Shown here in pieces: positions 1 through 7,921 of a DNA stretch of 19,057 nucleotides. The stretch is from Chryseobacterium gleum (GTDB taxonomy: Bacteria; Bacteroidota; Bacteroidia; Flavobacteriales_C; GCA-002722245), in assembly GCA_945903925.1 (NCBI GenBank), contig CAMDPJ010000017.1, forward strand, positions 1 to 19,057. Direction: 5' to 3'. The notes below the pieces were generated by a model that saw only the letters and a program-made list of their open reading frames with translations, was not told the DNA's origin and did not search any database. Positions within the stretch are counted from its first letter, which is position 1. Each line of letters begins with the position of its first letter. The position numbers were made by a program, and so were the translations under genes.

Positions 1-73
1 TGAGTCAAATATTAGAATCCTACTCTTTCGGGGCAGTTTTTTTCAATCCACCAAAATCATGTATGTTTGAACC

Positions 74-859
74 ATGCATCATTTGCTCTTCATTTTAAAA
101 TACTTTAAATATTTGGTGGTGGCCAATACGCGCTATGGCATACACTCTCCTTTCGTGTTTAAATTTTTTGGCGAAGTAATTCTTTCCGACAAAAATTATT
201 ATCCTTTCGAAAATATTAAAGCTATTAGAAAAGCTTTGCTTGCCAATGAAACAGAAATTACCATCACCGATTTGGGCGCAGGTTCTTTATACAACAATGG
301 CAAAAAAAAGAAGATAAAAACTATTGCTAAAAACGCAGCTAAGCCTGAGAAATATGGCAAATTGTTTTTTAGAATGATTGCAGAAATGCAACCTAAAAAT
401 ATTGTGGAATTAGGCACTTCACTAGGATTAAGCACTTCATACTTTGCTTCTGCCAGCGCTTTATCTATGGTGAATACTTTAGAAGGTTGCCCCGAAACCG
501 CTAAAATGGCCCAAAAAGTTTTCGATTCGCAAAAGCTACGCAACATTCAAATTACAGTGGGCAATTTCGACGATACTTTCGAAAAAGTTTTGAAAAATTT
601 AAGTTCACTCGATTTTGTATTTATCGATGGCAATCACCAATACGAGCCAACGGTGAGATATTTCTATCAATGTCTTCCTTACCTCAACGAAAATACAGTT
701 ATCATTTTCGATGATGTACACTGGAGCGAAGGCATGGAAAAAGCATGGAATGAAATTAAGCTTCATCCTGATGTAAGCGTCTCTATCGACCTATTTTTTG
801 TTGGAATGGTGTTCTTTAAAAAAGGACAAGTGAAGGAAGATTTTGTGTTAAAATATTAA
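74..859 (+). CDS. Class I SAM-dependent O-methyltransferase-like protein
   Basis: Predicted soluble methyltransferase that uses S-adenosylmethionine; the acceptor cannot be told from the sequence. The 261-residue protein has the Rossmann glycine motif VELGTSLGLST (residues 111-121), an acidic residue at the end of the next strand (TLEG, near 137), and the O-methyltransferase-type motif IDGNHQYEPT (184-193) followed by DDVHWSEGM (213-221), where Asp and His often bind metal or acceptor. The N-terminal stretch RYGIHSPFVF (20-29) is one I associate with a Bacteroidota subgroup of this family. ATG at 74 is the natural start, because it precedes the conserved N-terminus closely; no clear ribosome binding site is seen. 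The gene converges on rocD with a 4-base gap, so there is no room for a separate terminator. The family is fairly sure, the substrate unknown. Confidence 0.8.
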   Translation: MHHLLFILKYFKYLVVANTRYGIHSPFVFKFFGEVILSDKNYYPFENIKAIRKALLANETEITITDLGAGSLYNNGKKKKIKTIAKNAAKPEKYGKLFFRMIAEMQPKNIVELGTSLGLSTSYFASASALSMVNTLEGCPETAKMAQKVFDSQKLRNIQITVGNFDDTFEKVLKNLSSLDFVFIDGNHQYEPTVRYFYQCLPYLNENTVIIFDDVHWSEGMEKAWNEIKLHPDVSVSIDLFFVGMVFFKKGQVKEDFVLKY

Positions 860-863
860 ACAA

Positions 864-2096
864 CTAAGCTTCTATCTCTTCTATCGATTTCTTAATAATT
901 TCCACGCACTCCATAATTTGCGCCTCAGTAATAATCAAAGGGGGAGCAAAACGAATAATATCACCATGCGTTGGTTTAGCCAGCAAGCCGTTGTCGCGCA
1001 TTTTTAAACACACATCCCATGCCTCTTTTCCGTTTTTTGGTTTGATGACAATGGCATTCAATAAGCCTTTACCACGCACCAAAGTGATCATATCTGATTT
1101 GATGGCTCTCAATTCTTTTCTCAACAACTCACCAAGCACTTCAGCTCGCTCTGATAGTTTTTCATCTCTCACTACTGACAAAGCTGCCATGGCAACTTTA
1201 CAAGCCAATGGATTTCCTCCAAAAGTTGAACCATGCTCTCCAGGATGAATCACATCCATAATATCGTGAGAAGTTAAAACGCATGATACCGGGTACATGC
1301 CGCCACTCACCGCTTTACCTAAAATTAATAGGTCGGGCTTAACCCCTTCGTGCTCACAGGCAATAATTTTACCTGTGCGCGCAATACCTGTTTGCACCTC
1401 ATCGGCCACAAACAAAACATTGTTGGCTTTACACAAAGCATAAGATTTGGCTAAGAATCCGTCTTCTGGCACATATACTCCTGCTTCTCCTTGAATAGGC
1501 TCAACAATAAATGCCGCAACATTAGGGTCTTTCAACTCCTTCTCTAAAGCTGCCAAATCATTGTACGGAACAGCGCTAAGTCCAGGCGTGAAGGGTCCGA
1601 AATTTTTAGTAGAAGCTGGGTCATTACTCGCACTTATAATAGTAATCGTTCTTCCATGAAAGTTATTCTCACAAAAAATAATTCTCGCTTTGTTAGTAGG
1701 TATTCCTTTTTTCTCATAGCCCCATTTTCTCGAAATTTTCAAAGCTGTTTCTACCGCCTCAGCACCTGTATTCATTGGTAAAACCTTATCGAAACCAAAG
1801 AATTCGGTAATGAATTTAGAGAATTCCCAAAACACATCGTTATGGAAAGCACGAGAAGTAAGCGACAATTTTTGCGCTTGCTCAACCAAAGCAGCCACTA
1901 TTTTAGGATGCGAATGACCTTGATTCACGGCAGAATAGGCCGAAAGAAAATCGAAATATCTCTTTCCTTCTACATCCCAAACAAAAACCCCTTCTCCTTT
2001 AGAAAGTACAACTGGTAAGGGATGATAGTTGTGTGCACTATATTTTCCTTCTTCATTAATGATGAATTCACTGCGACTAACTGCTGTTTCTGCCAT
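864..2096 (-). CDS. rocD: Ornithine aminotransferase (ornithine-oxo-acid transaminase)
   Basis: PLP-dependent class III aminotransferase that moves the delta-amino group of ornithine to 2-oxoglutarate, giving glutamate semialdehyde/pyrroline-5-carboxylate and glutamate; cytoplasmic, linking arginine and proline metabolism. The 410 residues are the usual length. Visible motifs are the phosphate-binding NTGAEAVETA (109-118), FHGRT (146-150), the PLP-ring Asp in ADEVQTG (231-237), the Schiff-base Lys261 in ILGKAVSGG, and HGSTFGGNPLAC near residue 290. YSAVNQGHSHP (54-64) and the long match to ornithine aminotransferases favour RocD over acetylornithine or GABA aminotransferases of the same fold. 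It is divergent from metX, whose promoter region lies in the 96 bases between the two starts. No arginine-pathway genes lie beside it. Confidence 0.92.
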   Translation of the reverse strand: MAETAVSRSEFIINEEGKYSAHNYHPLPVVLSKGEGVFVWDVEGKRYFDFLSAYSAVNQGHSHPKIVAALVEQAQKLSLTSRAFHNDVFWEFSKFITEFFGFDKVLPMNTGAEAVETALKISRKWGYEKKGIPTNKARIIFCENNFHGRTITIISASNDPASTKNFGPFTPGLSAVPYNDLAALEKELKDPNVAAFIVEPIQGEAGVYVPEDGFLAKSYALCKANNVLFVADEVQTGIARTGKIIACEHEGVKPDLLILGKAVSGGMYPVSCVLTSHDIMDVIHPGEHGSTFGGNPLACKVAMAALSVVRDEKLSERAEVLGELLRKELRAIKSDMITLVRGKGLLNAIVIKPKNGKEAWDVCLKMRDNGLLAKPTHGDIIRFAPPLIITEAQIMECVEIIKKSIEEIEA

Positions 2097-2109
2097 AAGA
2101 GTAAAATTT

Positions 2110-2127
2110 TAGTAAAAGTAGTAAAAG
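2110..2127. repeat. Short 9-base tandem repeat in the rocD/metX intergenic region
   Basis: TAGTAAAAG occurs twice in direct succession in the divergent intergenic region, just upstream of the rocD start codon. It could be part of a regulator site or simply low-complexity AT-rich DNA; nothing in the sequence decides this. Confidence 0.3.
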
Positions 2128-2160
2128 CGCCTCATAGTTTTTACTTTAAACATCTTTACT

Positions 2161-2168
2161 TATTTTTG
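2161..2168 (+). promoter_or_regulatory. Candidate -7 box for metX
   Basis: TATTTTTG fits the Bacteroidota -7 consensus TAnnTTTG exactly. It sits 24 bases before the GTG proposed as the metX start, so transcription would begin about 20 bases upstream of that codon. No good -33 TTG is visible 19-20 bases upstream, so this is a partial match only. Confidence 0.4.
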
Positions 2169-2192
2169 CCCACTTCTATAAAATTAAAGAGC

Positions 2193-3218
2193 GTGTCACA
2201 AAAGCAATTTCATAATTTCGGGAAGTTTGATTTAGAGCTAGGAGGCTGCTTACCAGAGCTTACTATAGCCTATCATACTTGCGGTAAAATGAATACCGAC
2301 CAATCAAATGTGATTTGGGTCTGTCACGCTTTAACGGCAAATAGCGACCCGTCGGTTTGGTGGGATGGATTGGTGGGAAAGGGTAAACTATTCGACCCTG
2401 AGAAATATTTTATTGTTTGCGCAAATATCTTGGGTTCTTGCTATGGCACTACCGGACCCTTATCTATTAATGCAGAAACAGGAAAACCTTATTACTATTC
2501 TTTTCCCGATGTTACCATTCGTGATGTTGTGAAAAGCTTTATTCTGCTTAGAAAAAAACTAGGTATAGAAAAGATAAAACTAGGTATAGGTGGTTCTTGC
2601 GGTGGTTACCAAATTATGGAGTGGGCGATGATGGAACCTCAGGTAATGGAAAACCAATGTATTTTATGTTCTTCACCTAAAGAAGCGCCTTGGGGTGTGG
2701 CTATTCATACGGCGCATCGTTCGGCGATTGAGTTAGACCCAACCTGGGGAATTGAAGCAGCGCATGCTGGTTTGGAAGGAATGAAACGAGCACGTCAAAT
2801 TGGTTTGTTGTTTTACAGAAACCATGAAGCTTATAATATTCGCCAAAAAGAAGAAAGCGAAAATAAAACCGATGAATTTAAAGTAAGTTCTTACCTTAAA
2901 TATCAAGGAGAAAAATTAGCCAAAAGATTCAATGCTATTTCGTACCATAAATTAACGAAAGTGTTGGATACCCATAATATTGCGCGCGGCCGTTTTGATG
3001 CGATGGAAGAAGCTTTGGCGTCTATTGGTCAGCGCACCTTAATCATCGGTATTCATTCAGATTTATTGTGTCCGGTTTCTGAGCAAGAGCATATGAACGA
3101 GCATATTCCCGACTGTGAATATCAAGAAATTGAATCGTTGTATGGACACGATGGTTTCTTAATTGAAAACGAGGAAATAAGTGTTGCTATTAGAAATAGA
3201 TTTGAGTTTATTTCTTAG
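2193..3218 (+). CDS. metX: Homoserine O-acyltransferase (MetX family)
   Basis: Alpha/beta-hydrolase that activates homoserine by O-acylation (acetyl-CoA or succinyl-CoA) for methionine synthesis in the cytoplasm. The frame is open far upstream, through the rocD promoter region and into rocD, but similarity to the family begins at about QKQFHNFGKFDLELGG. I therefore start at GTG 2193, giving 341 residues, normal for MetX; a -7-like box ends 24 bases before it. Family motifs are WWDGLVGKGKLFD (56-68), the oxyanion-hole strand and CYGTTGP (83-89), the nucleophile elbow GGSCGGYQ with Ser135, Asp290 in HSDLLCP and His319 in YGHDGFL, completing the triad. Most family members have Met after the Ser; here it is Cys136. 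Acetyl versus succinyl donor cannot be read with certainty. It overlaps the convergent methyltransferase gene by 4 bases. Confidence 0.88.
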   Translation: MSQKQFHNFGKFDLELGGCLPELTIAYHTCGKMNTDQSNVIWVCHALTANSDPSVWWDGLVGKGKLFDPEKYFIVCANILGSCYGTTGPLSINAETGKPYYYSFPDVTIRDVVKSFILLRKKLGIEKIKLGIGGSCGGYQIMEWAMMEPQVMENQCILCSSPKEAPWGVAIHTAHRSAIELDPTWGIEAAHAGLEGMKRARQIGLLFYRNHEAYNIRQKEESENKTDEFKVSSYLKYQGEKLAKRFNAISYHKLTKVLDTHNIARGRFDAMEEALASIGQRTLIIGIHSDLLCPVSEQEHMNEHIPDCEYQEIESLYGHDGFLIENEEISVAIRNRFEFIS

Positions 3219-4582
3219 GCCACTAAGCTTCTCAAGCCTTCCTCTTTAATATTCATTCTTATTACCCATTCTTTGGGGAAATAATTATTGATTCGATTGC
3301 CAATATTTTTTGCCAAGGCGATGGGCACATTTTTGAAGGTGAAAACAATCCAGTTTTTTTCGGCTTTATGCGGTAAAACAATATTCTCTTTCTTTAAAAT
3401 TCGCAGTGCATCGTATTGCGATAAATCCATATAATCGAAAGCCACTTTATTACAAAAAGAAGAATACACCAATGTAGGTGCGGGTTTAATTTCATCGCGC
3501 AATATTTCACCCACCTCCACGCCAAAATACAGTACATACAAAGATTCGGAGAGTATGAAAAGTTGATTTACATCGCCGCCGAAAAGAAAAACAAAGTTTT
3601 TAAATTTCAGAAATTCTGCACCCTTCGCAGCAACGAATTTTTCGGTCCATTCTTTTTCATTCTTGTGTAAAAACGAAAAATCTTTCTTGTGAATTTTCTT
3701 AGCGCGCACTTCTTCATGCTCTCCTTTTTTTCTTAAAACAGAAAGGAAAAAACCTTCTCCTGGAGTTTTGTGCGGATAAAAACGATAACCATTTTTAGAG
3801 GCTACAATACCCCACTCTTCTTGGATGGAAAGATGCACTACTTCGGCATCAAAATTTTCGCAAATCCAATCTATATTGTTTTCGTTTTCTTCTTCATTAA
3901 AGGTACAGGTGCTGTATAGAATATGTCCGCCCTTTTTGATAGAAGGCCATACCGAAGCAATGATTCTTTTTTGTCTTTCGGCACACAGTTGAACGTTGGC
4001 TGTCGACCATTCGGTAATAGCCTTTGGGTCTTTACGAAACATACCTTCGCCCGAGCAAGGTAAATCGGCTACCAAAACATCAAAGAAATTTTCTATTCGT
4101 CCGAAATCTTTAGAATCATTACTTGTCACCACCACATTTCCTCTCCCCCATTTTTGCACATTTTCTTTTAAAATTCCTGCACGTTGCTTTATCACTTCGT
4201 TGGCTACAATAACAGAATTTTTAGAATACAAAGAAGAAAGCAAAGTTGTTTTTCCGCCGGGCGCAGCGCACAAATCTAAAATAGTGTGCGGTTTAGAAAT
4301 ATCATTCACTTGGCGTAAAGCCTCCTCTATAAACATTGAATTCGCTTCTTGCACATAATATGCGCCGGCATGAATCAAAGGGTCTAACGTGAATTGCGGA
4401 CGAACACTCAACTGATAAGCACTACTGCACCATGGTACTTTAGCGAAATTTAATTCATCTATTTTATCGCAATTGATGCGCACAGAAATGGAGGCATCGC
4501 CATTCAATGCTTCTACAAAAGAATCCCAATCGTAAGGAAATAACGAGCAACTACGTTCAACAAATTCGACAGGTAAATTCAT
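3215..4582 (-). CDS. RsmF/NOL1-NOP2-Sun type rRNA (cytosine-C5) methyltransferase
   Basis: Predicted SAM-dependent methyltransferase that makes 5-methylcytosine in rRNA (possibly tRNA). The 455 residues comprise an N-terminal RNA-binding part, the catalytic domain, and a C-terminal PUA-like region (about 300-455) as in RsmF/YebU. SAM motif I is LCAAPGGKTT (104-113). The two cysteines of the family mechanism are present: Cys176 in DLPCSGEG (motif IV, usually DAPCSG) and Cys226 in STCTFN (motif VI, the nucleophile). LDPLIHAGAYYVQEA (66-80) is the typical family lead-in. The start ATG at 4582 fits the conserved N-terminus. It lies 74 bases downstream of the ROK kinase in the same direction, and its 3' end overlaps metX by 4 bases. 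The exact target cytosine is not decided by the sequence. Confidence 0.87.
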   Translation of the reverse strand: MNLPVEFVERSCSLFPYDWDSFVEALNGDASISVRINCDKIDELNFAKVPWCSSAYQLSVRPQFTLDPLIHAGAYYVQEANSMFIEEALRQVNDISKPHTILDLCAAPGGKTTLLSSLYSKNSVIVANEVIKQRAGILKENVQKWGRGNVVVTSNDSKDFGRIENFFDVLVADLPCSGEGMFRKDPKAITEWSTANVQLCAERQKRIIASVWPSIKKGGHILYSTCTFNEEENENNIDWICENFDAEVVHLSIQEEWGIVASKNGYRFYPHKTPGEGFFLSVLRKKGEHEEVRAKKIHKKDFSFLHKNEKEWTEKFVAAKGAEFLKFKNFVFLFGGDVNQLFILSESLYVLYFGVEVGEILRDEIKPAPTLVYSSFCNKVAFDYMDLSQYDALRILKKENIVLPHKAEKNWIVFTFKNVPIALAKNIGNRINNYFPKEWVIRMNIKEEGLRSLVA

Positions 4583-4656
4583 ACGAAGTAAAAATAGAAT
4601 TTAATCGCCACAAAAATGGCATATAAAAACTTGCTGAAAGCATGAGAAGAATTGAA

Positions 4657-5556
4657 CTAAAGCACCAAGCTAGCAGCGCCAATAATGCCAGTGTCGCTTT
4701 GATTACTTGCTTTTACAATTTGTAAATCTTTGTAATAATAGTTCATCAAACGATGCTTCAACACTGTTTCGGCGGCAGGCTTAATTAAATCGAAAGCATT
4801 ACCTACACCTCCTCCAATTACAATATTGTGTACATCATACAAATGAATGATACTTAACAAGGCTTCGCCAATTAAAGTACCTGCGTATTTAAAAACTGCC
4901 TTGGCGCATGAATCATTAAAATCGGTAGCGGCGAAATAAATTTTCTCTACACTTAAATCTTTATCTTGTTTAAGCACCGAGGTTAAATAAAGTTTGTCTT
5001 GAAGCAGATCAGTAGCGTATTGCACAATTTGTCGCTGACCAACATATTCTTCTAAGTACTTTCCTTTACCAACAGGAATCATTCCTATTTCACCCGCATT
5101 GCCGCTTGCACCAGTAAATATTTGGCGGTTAATTACTACTCCTCCACCCACGCCAGTTCCCAATGTCATCAGCACAAAACTATCAAAACCGTGTCCGCCA
5201 AACTGCAACTCGCCCATTGCCGCACAACGCGCATCATTTTCTATCACCACTTTAAGCTTTGGTAAAACCTTTTGAATCTTACTTCTTAAAGCAAAGCCAT
5301 TCAAAGATGGAATATTCGTTAGCTCTAAAATACTTTCCTTATCGGCCGATATTTGGCCGGGAACACCTATCCCCACTCCTTCAATACTATATTCCTTTTG
5401 AAACCTAGCACATTCTTTTTGAATGAGTTCGGTTAATTTTTCGGCCGGATTAGTCCATTCCTCGGTAGGGAATTTACTAGCAGTTAAAATATTTCCTTTT
5501 TCATCTACCACACCTAATTTAATGGTAGTTCCTCCTATGTCGATTCCTAATATCAT
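4657..5556 (-). CDS. ROK-family sugar kinase (glucokinase-like), lacking the zinc motif
   Basis: Cytoplasmic ATP-dependent sugar kinase of the ROK family, possibly a glucokinase or hexosamine kinase. The 299 residues have the N-terminal phosphate loop GIDIGGTTIKLG (4-15), the catalytic Asp108 in ENDARCAAMGE, the second phosphate motif TLGTGVGGG (131-139), and the adenosine-binding VIGGGVGNAF near residue 247. The usual ROK zinc site is missing: GNAGEIGM (152-159) has Met where the His ligand normally stands, and the following stretch GKGKYLEEYVGQ (163-174) replaces the Cys-rich CGxxGCxE loop. Glu156 of GEIG, which contacts sugar in the family, is kept, so activity is plausible without zinc. 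It is co-directional with the rRNA methyltransferase, and the start ATG fits the conserved N-terminus. Substrate is uncertain. Confidence 0.85.
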   Translation of the reverse strand: MILGIDIGGTTIKLGVVDEKGNILTASKFPTEEWTNPAEKLTELIQKECARFQKEYSIEGVGIGVPGQISADKESILELTNIPSLNGFALRSKIQKVLPKLKVVIENDARCAAMGELQFGGHGFDSFVLMTLGTGVGGGVVINRQIFTGASGNAGEIGMIPVGKGKYLEEYVGQRQIVQYATDLLQDKLYLTSVLKQDKDLSVEKIYFAATDFNDSCAKAVFKYAGTLIGEALLSIIHLYDVHNIVIGGGVGNAFDLIKPAAETVLKHRLMNYYYKDLQIVKASNQSDTGIIGAASLVL

Positions 5557-5811
5557 GCGAAATTAATTTGCGCGAATTTATTCTTTTATGGCAATAGTAC
5601 GTTGCTTTTCTTCACTTTTTATGCTTTACAATTTTCTATTCTTTTTACAATCAAAAGATTATAGTAGCTTTTTATTTTGTGGGCACCGAACAAGGGATAG
5701 CCATTAAAATAAAAGATTTCTTAGTGCAATACCATCAGCTAAGCGCCAATGAAGGCGACACCGTTATTTTACGGATTTCTTTTTGGGCCAAACCATTGGT
5801 GAACAATCAAA

Positions 5812-5889
5812 CGACCACTTTTAAAGATTTATTTAAGAAACAGTAATGGTTTGTTTCGCTCGACCACTTTAAGAGATTACTTAAAATGA
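5812..5889. repeat. Imperfect direct repeat, two copies of about 29 bases
   Basis: Copy A is 5812-5840 and copy B is 5861-5889. Both begin CGACCACTTT and continue with similar AAAGATTTATTTAAGAAA-type sequence, with one gap and a few mismatches. Read on the plus strand, the copies give TTFKDLFKKQ-stop and TTLRDYLK-stop, so the similarity also holds at protein level. This suggests partial duplication of the 3' end of a former coding sequence. Confidence 0.45.
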
Positions 5890-5893
5890 GTTT

Positions 5894-5924
5894 TTGAGGG
5901 GTTTGTAATTCTTGCCTATCTTCG
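5894..5924 (+). promoter_or_regulatory. Bacteroidota-type promoter for the MATE/pentapeptide unit
   Basis: TTG at 5894-5896 (within TTTTTG) is followed after 20 bases by TATCTTCG at 5917-5924, one base off TAnnTTTG. The MATE ATG begins only four bases after the -7 box, so the transcript would start at or next to the start codon and be leaderless or nearly so. Confidence 0.5.
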
Positions 5925-5928
5925 CCAC

Positions 5929-7302
5929 ATGCTCAAAAAAATAATCTCCACCATCAAACAATCACTCAATGGCGAGCAAATGGATTACACCCAAGGAAGT
6001 ATTCCAAAGGCTTTATTTTTGTTAGCCATTCCCATGATTTTAGAGCTGAGTTTAGAAAGCGTTTTCGCAGTAGTAGATATTTTCTTTGTAGGTAAACTAG
6101 GTGCTAATGCTATTGCGGCTGTTGGTTTAACCGAATCGGTCATCATGATTATTTATTCTTTAGGTATAGGAATAAGCACTGCGGCAACGGCTGTGGTTTC
6201 AAGAAGAATAGGCGAAAAAAATACGGAAGGTGCTGCGCATGCTGGTGCACAAGCCATGATAGTTACTTTGGTAGCTACCCTAATTATTAGTGTGCTAGGA
6301 ATTGTTTTCGCTGGCGACATATTAGGGTTGATGGGCGCTAGTGAGGCTGTGAAAAAAGAAGGAAGTGTTTTTACTTGCATCATGCTGGGAGGAAGTGGTG
6401 CCATCATGTTTTTATTTTTAATCAATGGTATTTACCGCGGCGCAGGTGATGCCATGATGGCCATGAAAAGTTTATGGTTGGCGAGTTTGATTAATATAGT
6501 GTTGTGTCCGATATTGATTCATTTCTTTGGTTTAAAAGGTGCTGCCATCGCCACTGTAATCGGCCGAAGTACTGGTGTGATTTATCAATGTTATCATTTG
6601 TTTAAAGGCAGCGGAATTTTAACAATTTACAAACATCATTTTAAAGTCAATAAAGAAATGATTGGCTCACTAATTAAGATTGCATGGCCTGCTACTTTTC
6701 AATTTATCATCATGAGTGGCAGCTGGATTTTCTTAGCGAAACTCGTTGCCGAAACAGGTGGCACAGAAGCATCTGCAGGTTATCAAATTGCATTTAGAAA
6801 CTTACTATTTTTTATTCTTCCCGCTTATGGGATGAGCAATGCGGCAGCAACATTAGTGGGCCAAAACCTCGGCGCAAAACACATCGACCGAGCAGAAAAA
6901 AGTGTGATGCTCATCATGAAATACAATGTTATTTTTATGGCTTTTGTTACTTTACTTTTTTTTCTTTTTGCCGAAAATATTATTCGCATTTTCACTAAAG
7001 ATGAGAAAGTAATTGAATTTGCGGTTTTATCGATGCTGTATATGAGTGCCGGATATATTTTCTATGGAATTTCTATGGTTATGATACAAGCGTTAAATGG
7101 CGCAGGAGATACCAAAACACCAACCATTATTAATATTATTTGCTTTTGGTGTATTCAAATTCCACTGGCCTACATCTTATCTATAGTTTTAGATTTAAAA
7201 GCCACGGGCGTGTTTATCGCAGTGCCCATCGCCGAAACATTAATTGCATTGTTGGCTTGGTATCATTTCAAAAAAGGAAGATGGAAAGAAATTAAAATAT
7301 GA
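5929..7302 (+). CDS. MATE family multidrug/Na+ or H+ antiporter
   Basis: Inner-membrane exporter of the multidrug and toxic compound extrusion family, 457 residues, with about twelve hydrophobic segments in two similar halves. The first helix region carries the typical LLAIPMILELSLESVFAVVD (31-50), followed by IFFVGKLGANAIAAVGL. A second-half counterpart begins near residue 244 (LIKIAWPATFQFIIMSGS), and LNGAGDTKTPTIINI occurs near 389. Such proteins expel cationic drugs, dyes or metabolites using Na+ or H+ gradients; the substrate here is unknown. An internal ATG at 5980 exists, but the NGEQMDYTQGSI segment before the first helix is a feature I recognise in Bacteroidota homologues, so the start at 5929 is preferred. 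The next gene overlaps its stop by 4 bases (ATGA), showing translational coupling. Confidence 0.9.
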   Translation: MLKKIISTIKQSLNGEQMDYTQGSIPKALFLLAIPMILELSLESVFAVVDIFFVGKLGANAIAAVGLTESVIMIIYSLGIGISTAATAVVSRRIGEKNTEGAAHAGAQAMIVTLVATLIISVLGIVFAGDILGLMGASEAVKKEGSVFTCIMLGGSGAIMFLFLINGIYRGAGDAMMAMKSLWLASLINIVLCPILIHFFGLKGAAIATVIGRSTGVIYQCYHLFKGSGILTIYKHHFKVNKEMIGSLIKIAWPATFQFIIMSGSWIFLAKLVAETGGTEASAGYQIAFRNLLFFILPAYGMSNAAATLVGQNLGAKHIDRAEKSVMLIMKYNVIFMAFVTLLFFLFAENIIRIFTKDEKVIEFAVLSMLYMSAGYIFYGISMVMIQALNGAGDTKTPTIINIICFWCIQIPLAYILSIVLDLKATGVFIAVPIAETLIALLAWYHFKKGRWKEIKI

Positions 7303-7865
7303 GTTATTACAAAGAACAAGAATACAAGGGAATAGATTATTCTGCAGAAAAATTTGCCAAAGGCGAATACGAAAATTGTTCTTTTAACAATTGTAATTTC
7401 ACTGGGGTGGATGTATCGAATATCAACTTCATAGAATGCACTTTCAACGCTTGTAATTTCTCCATGGCGAAAGTCATTAATACAGCATTTAGAGAAGTTT
7501 CTTTTAAGGGTTGCAAGCTATTAGGAATGCGGTTTGAAGACTGCAACGATTTTCTATTTTTTGTAAATTTTAGCGATTGCTTGCTCAATCTTTCTTCTTT
7601 CTTCAAAAAGAAATTGAAAAGCACATCGTTCAAAAATTGCAGTCTGCATGAAGTCGATTTTTCGAATTGCGACTTAAGTTCTGCCTTATTTCAAAATTGC
7701 GATTTGCGCAGTGCTATTTTCGATAAAACAATTCTAGAAAAAGCCGATTTTAGAACAGCATTCAATTATTCTATCGCTCCCGACAACAACAAAATAAAAA
7801 AAGCAAAATTCTCGAGAGATGGCGTATTTGGCTTGTTGGATAGATACAACATTGAAATAGAATAA
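7299..7865 (+). CDS. Pentapeptide-repeat protein (Qnr/McbG-like architecture)
   Basis: Cytoplasmic right-handed quadrilateral beta-helix protein of 188 residues. Repeats of the form A/C/S/T-x-F/L-x-x run almost throughout, for example CSFNNCNFTGVD (27-38), CTFNACNFSMAK (47-58) and VDFSNCDLSSALFQNCDLRS (119-138). The middle part (about 85-105) is less regular, and the C-terminal segment NNKIKKAKFSRDGVFGLLDR ends the solenoid. Family members such as Qnr and MfpA mimic DNA and protect gyrase/topoisomerase from quinolones or peptide toxins, but most pentapeptide proteins have no known role. Its start overlaps the MATE stop by 4 bases, so the two are almost surely one transcript. A combined export-plus-target-protection role is an inference from this pairing. 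A structured intergenic region follows. Confidence 0.85.
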   Translation: MSYYKEQEYKGIDYSAEKFAKGEYENCSFNNCNFTGVDVSNINFIECTFNACNFSMAKVINTAFREVSFKGCKLLGMRFEDCNDFLFFVNFSDCLLNLSSFFKKKLKSTSFKNCSLHEVDFSNCDLSSALFQNCDLRSAIFDKTILEKADFRTAFNYSIAPDNNKIKKAKFSRDGVFGLLDRYNIEIE

Positions 7866-7921
7866 AAGAACAATACTGATTTATCACACCTTCGTTACTA
7901 ACCTAAGTCTTACTCCTTCTC

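Larger units (their letters stand above)
5557..5928. other. 372-base intergenic region between divergent ROK kinase and MATE genes
   Basis: This gap must hold the promoters of both divergent neighbours. A plus-strand frame from GTG 5679 to TAA 5846 could encode 55 residues (ending TTFKDLFKKQ), but it has no ATG, no recognisable domain and no ribosome site. It is either a decayed gene end or chance. Its 3' end is repeated imperfectly just downstream (5861-5889). The MATE promoter is at 5894-5924. No RNA gene was recognised. Confidence 0.5.

Noticed and set aside
1..73. Possible 3' end of an upstream gene
   Set aside because: A stop codon (TGA) stands at position 1, but no coding sequence remains in the window to support a call.
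199..546. Minus-strand open frame of 115 codons inside the methyltransferase gene
   Set aside because: It lies wholly antisense to a gene with clear family motifs and its translation shows no domain or sensible start context.
6153..6425. Minus-strand open frame of 90 codons inside the MATE gene
   Set aside because: Antisense shadow of transmembrane-segment codons; no motif of its own.
7337..7633. Minus-strand open frame inside the pentapeptide-repeat gene
   Set aside because: The repeat-rich coding strand explains the lack of stops on the opposite strand.
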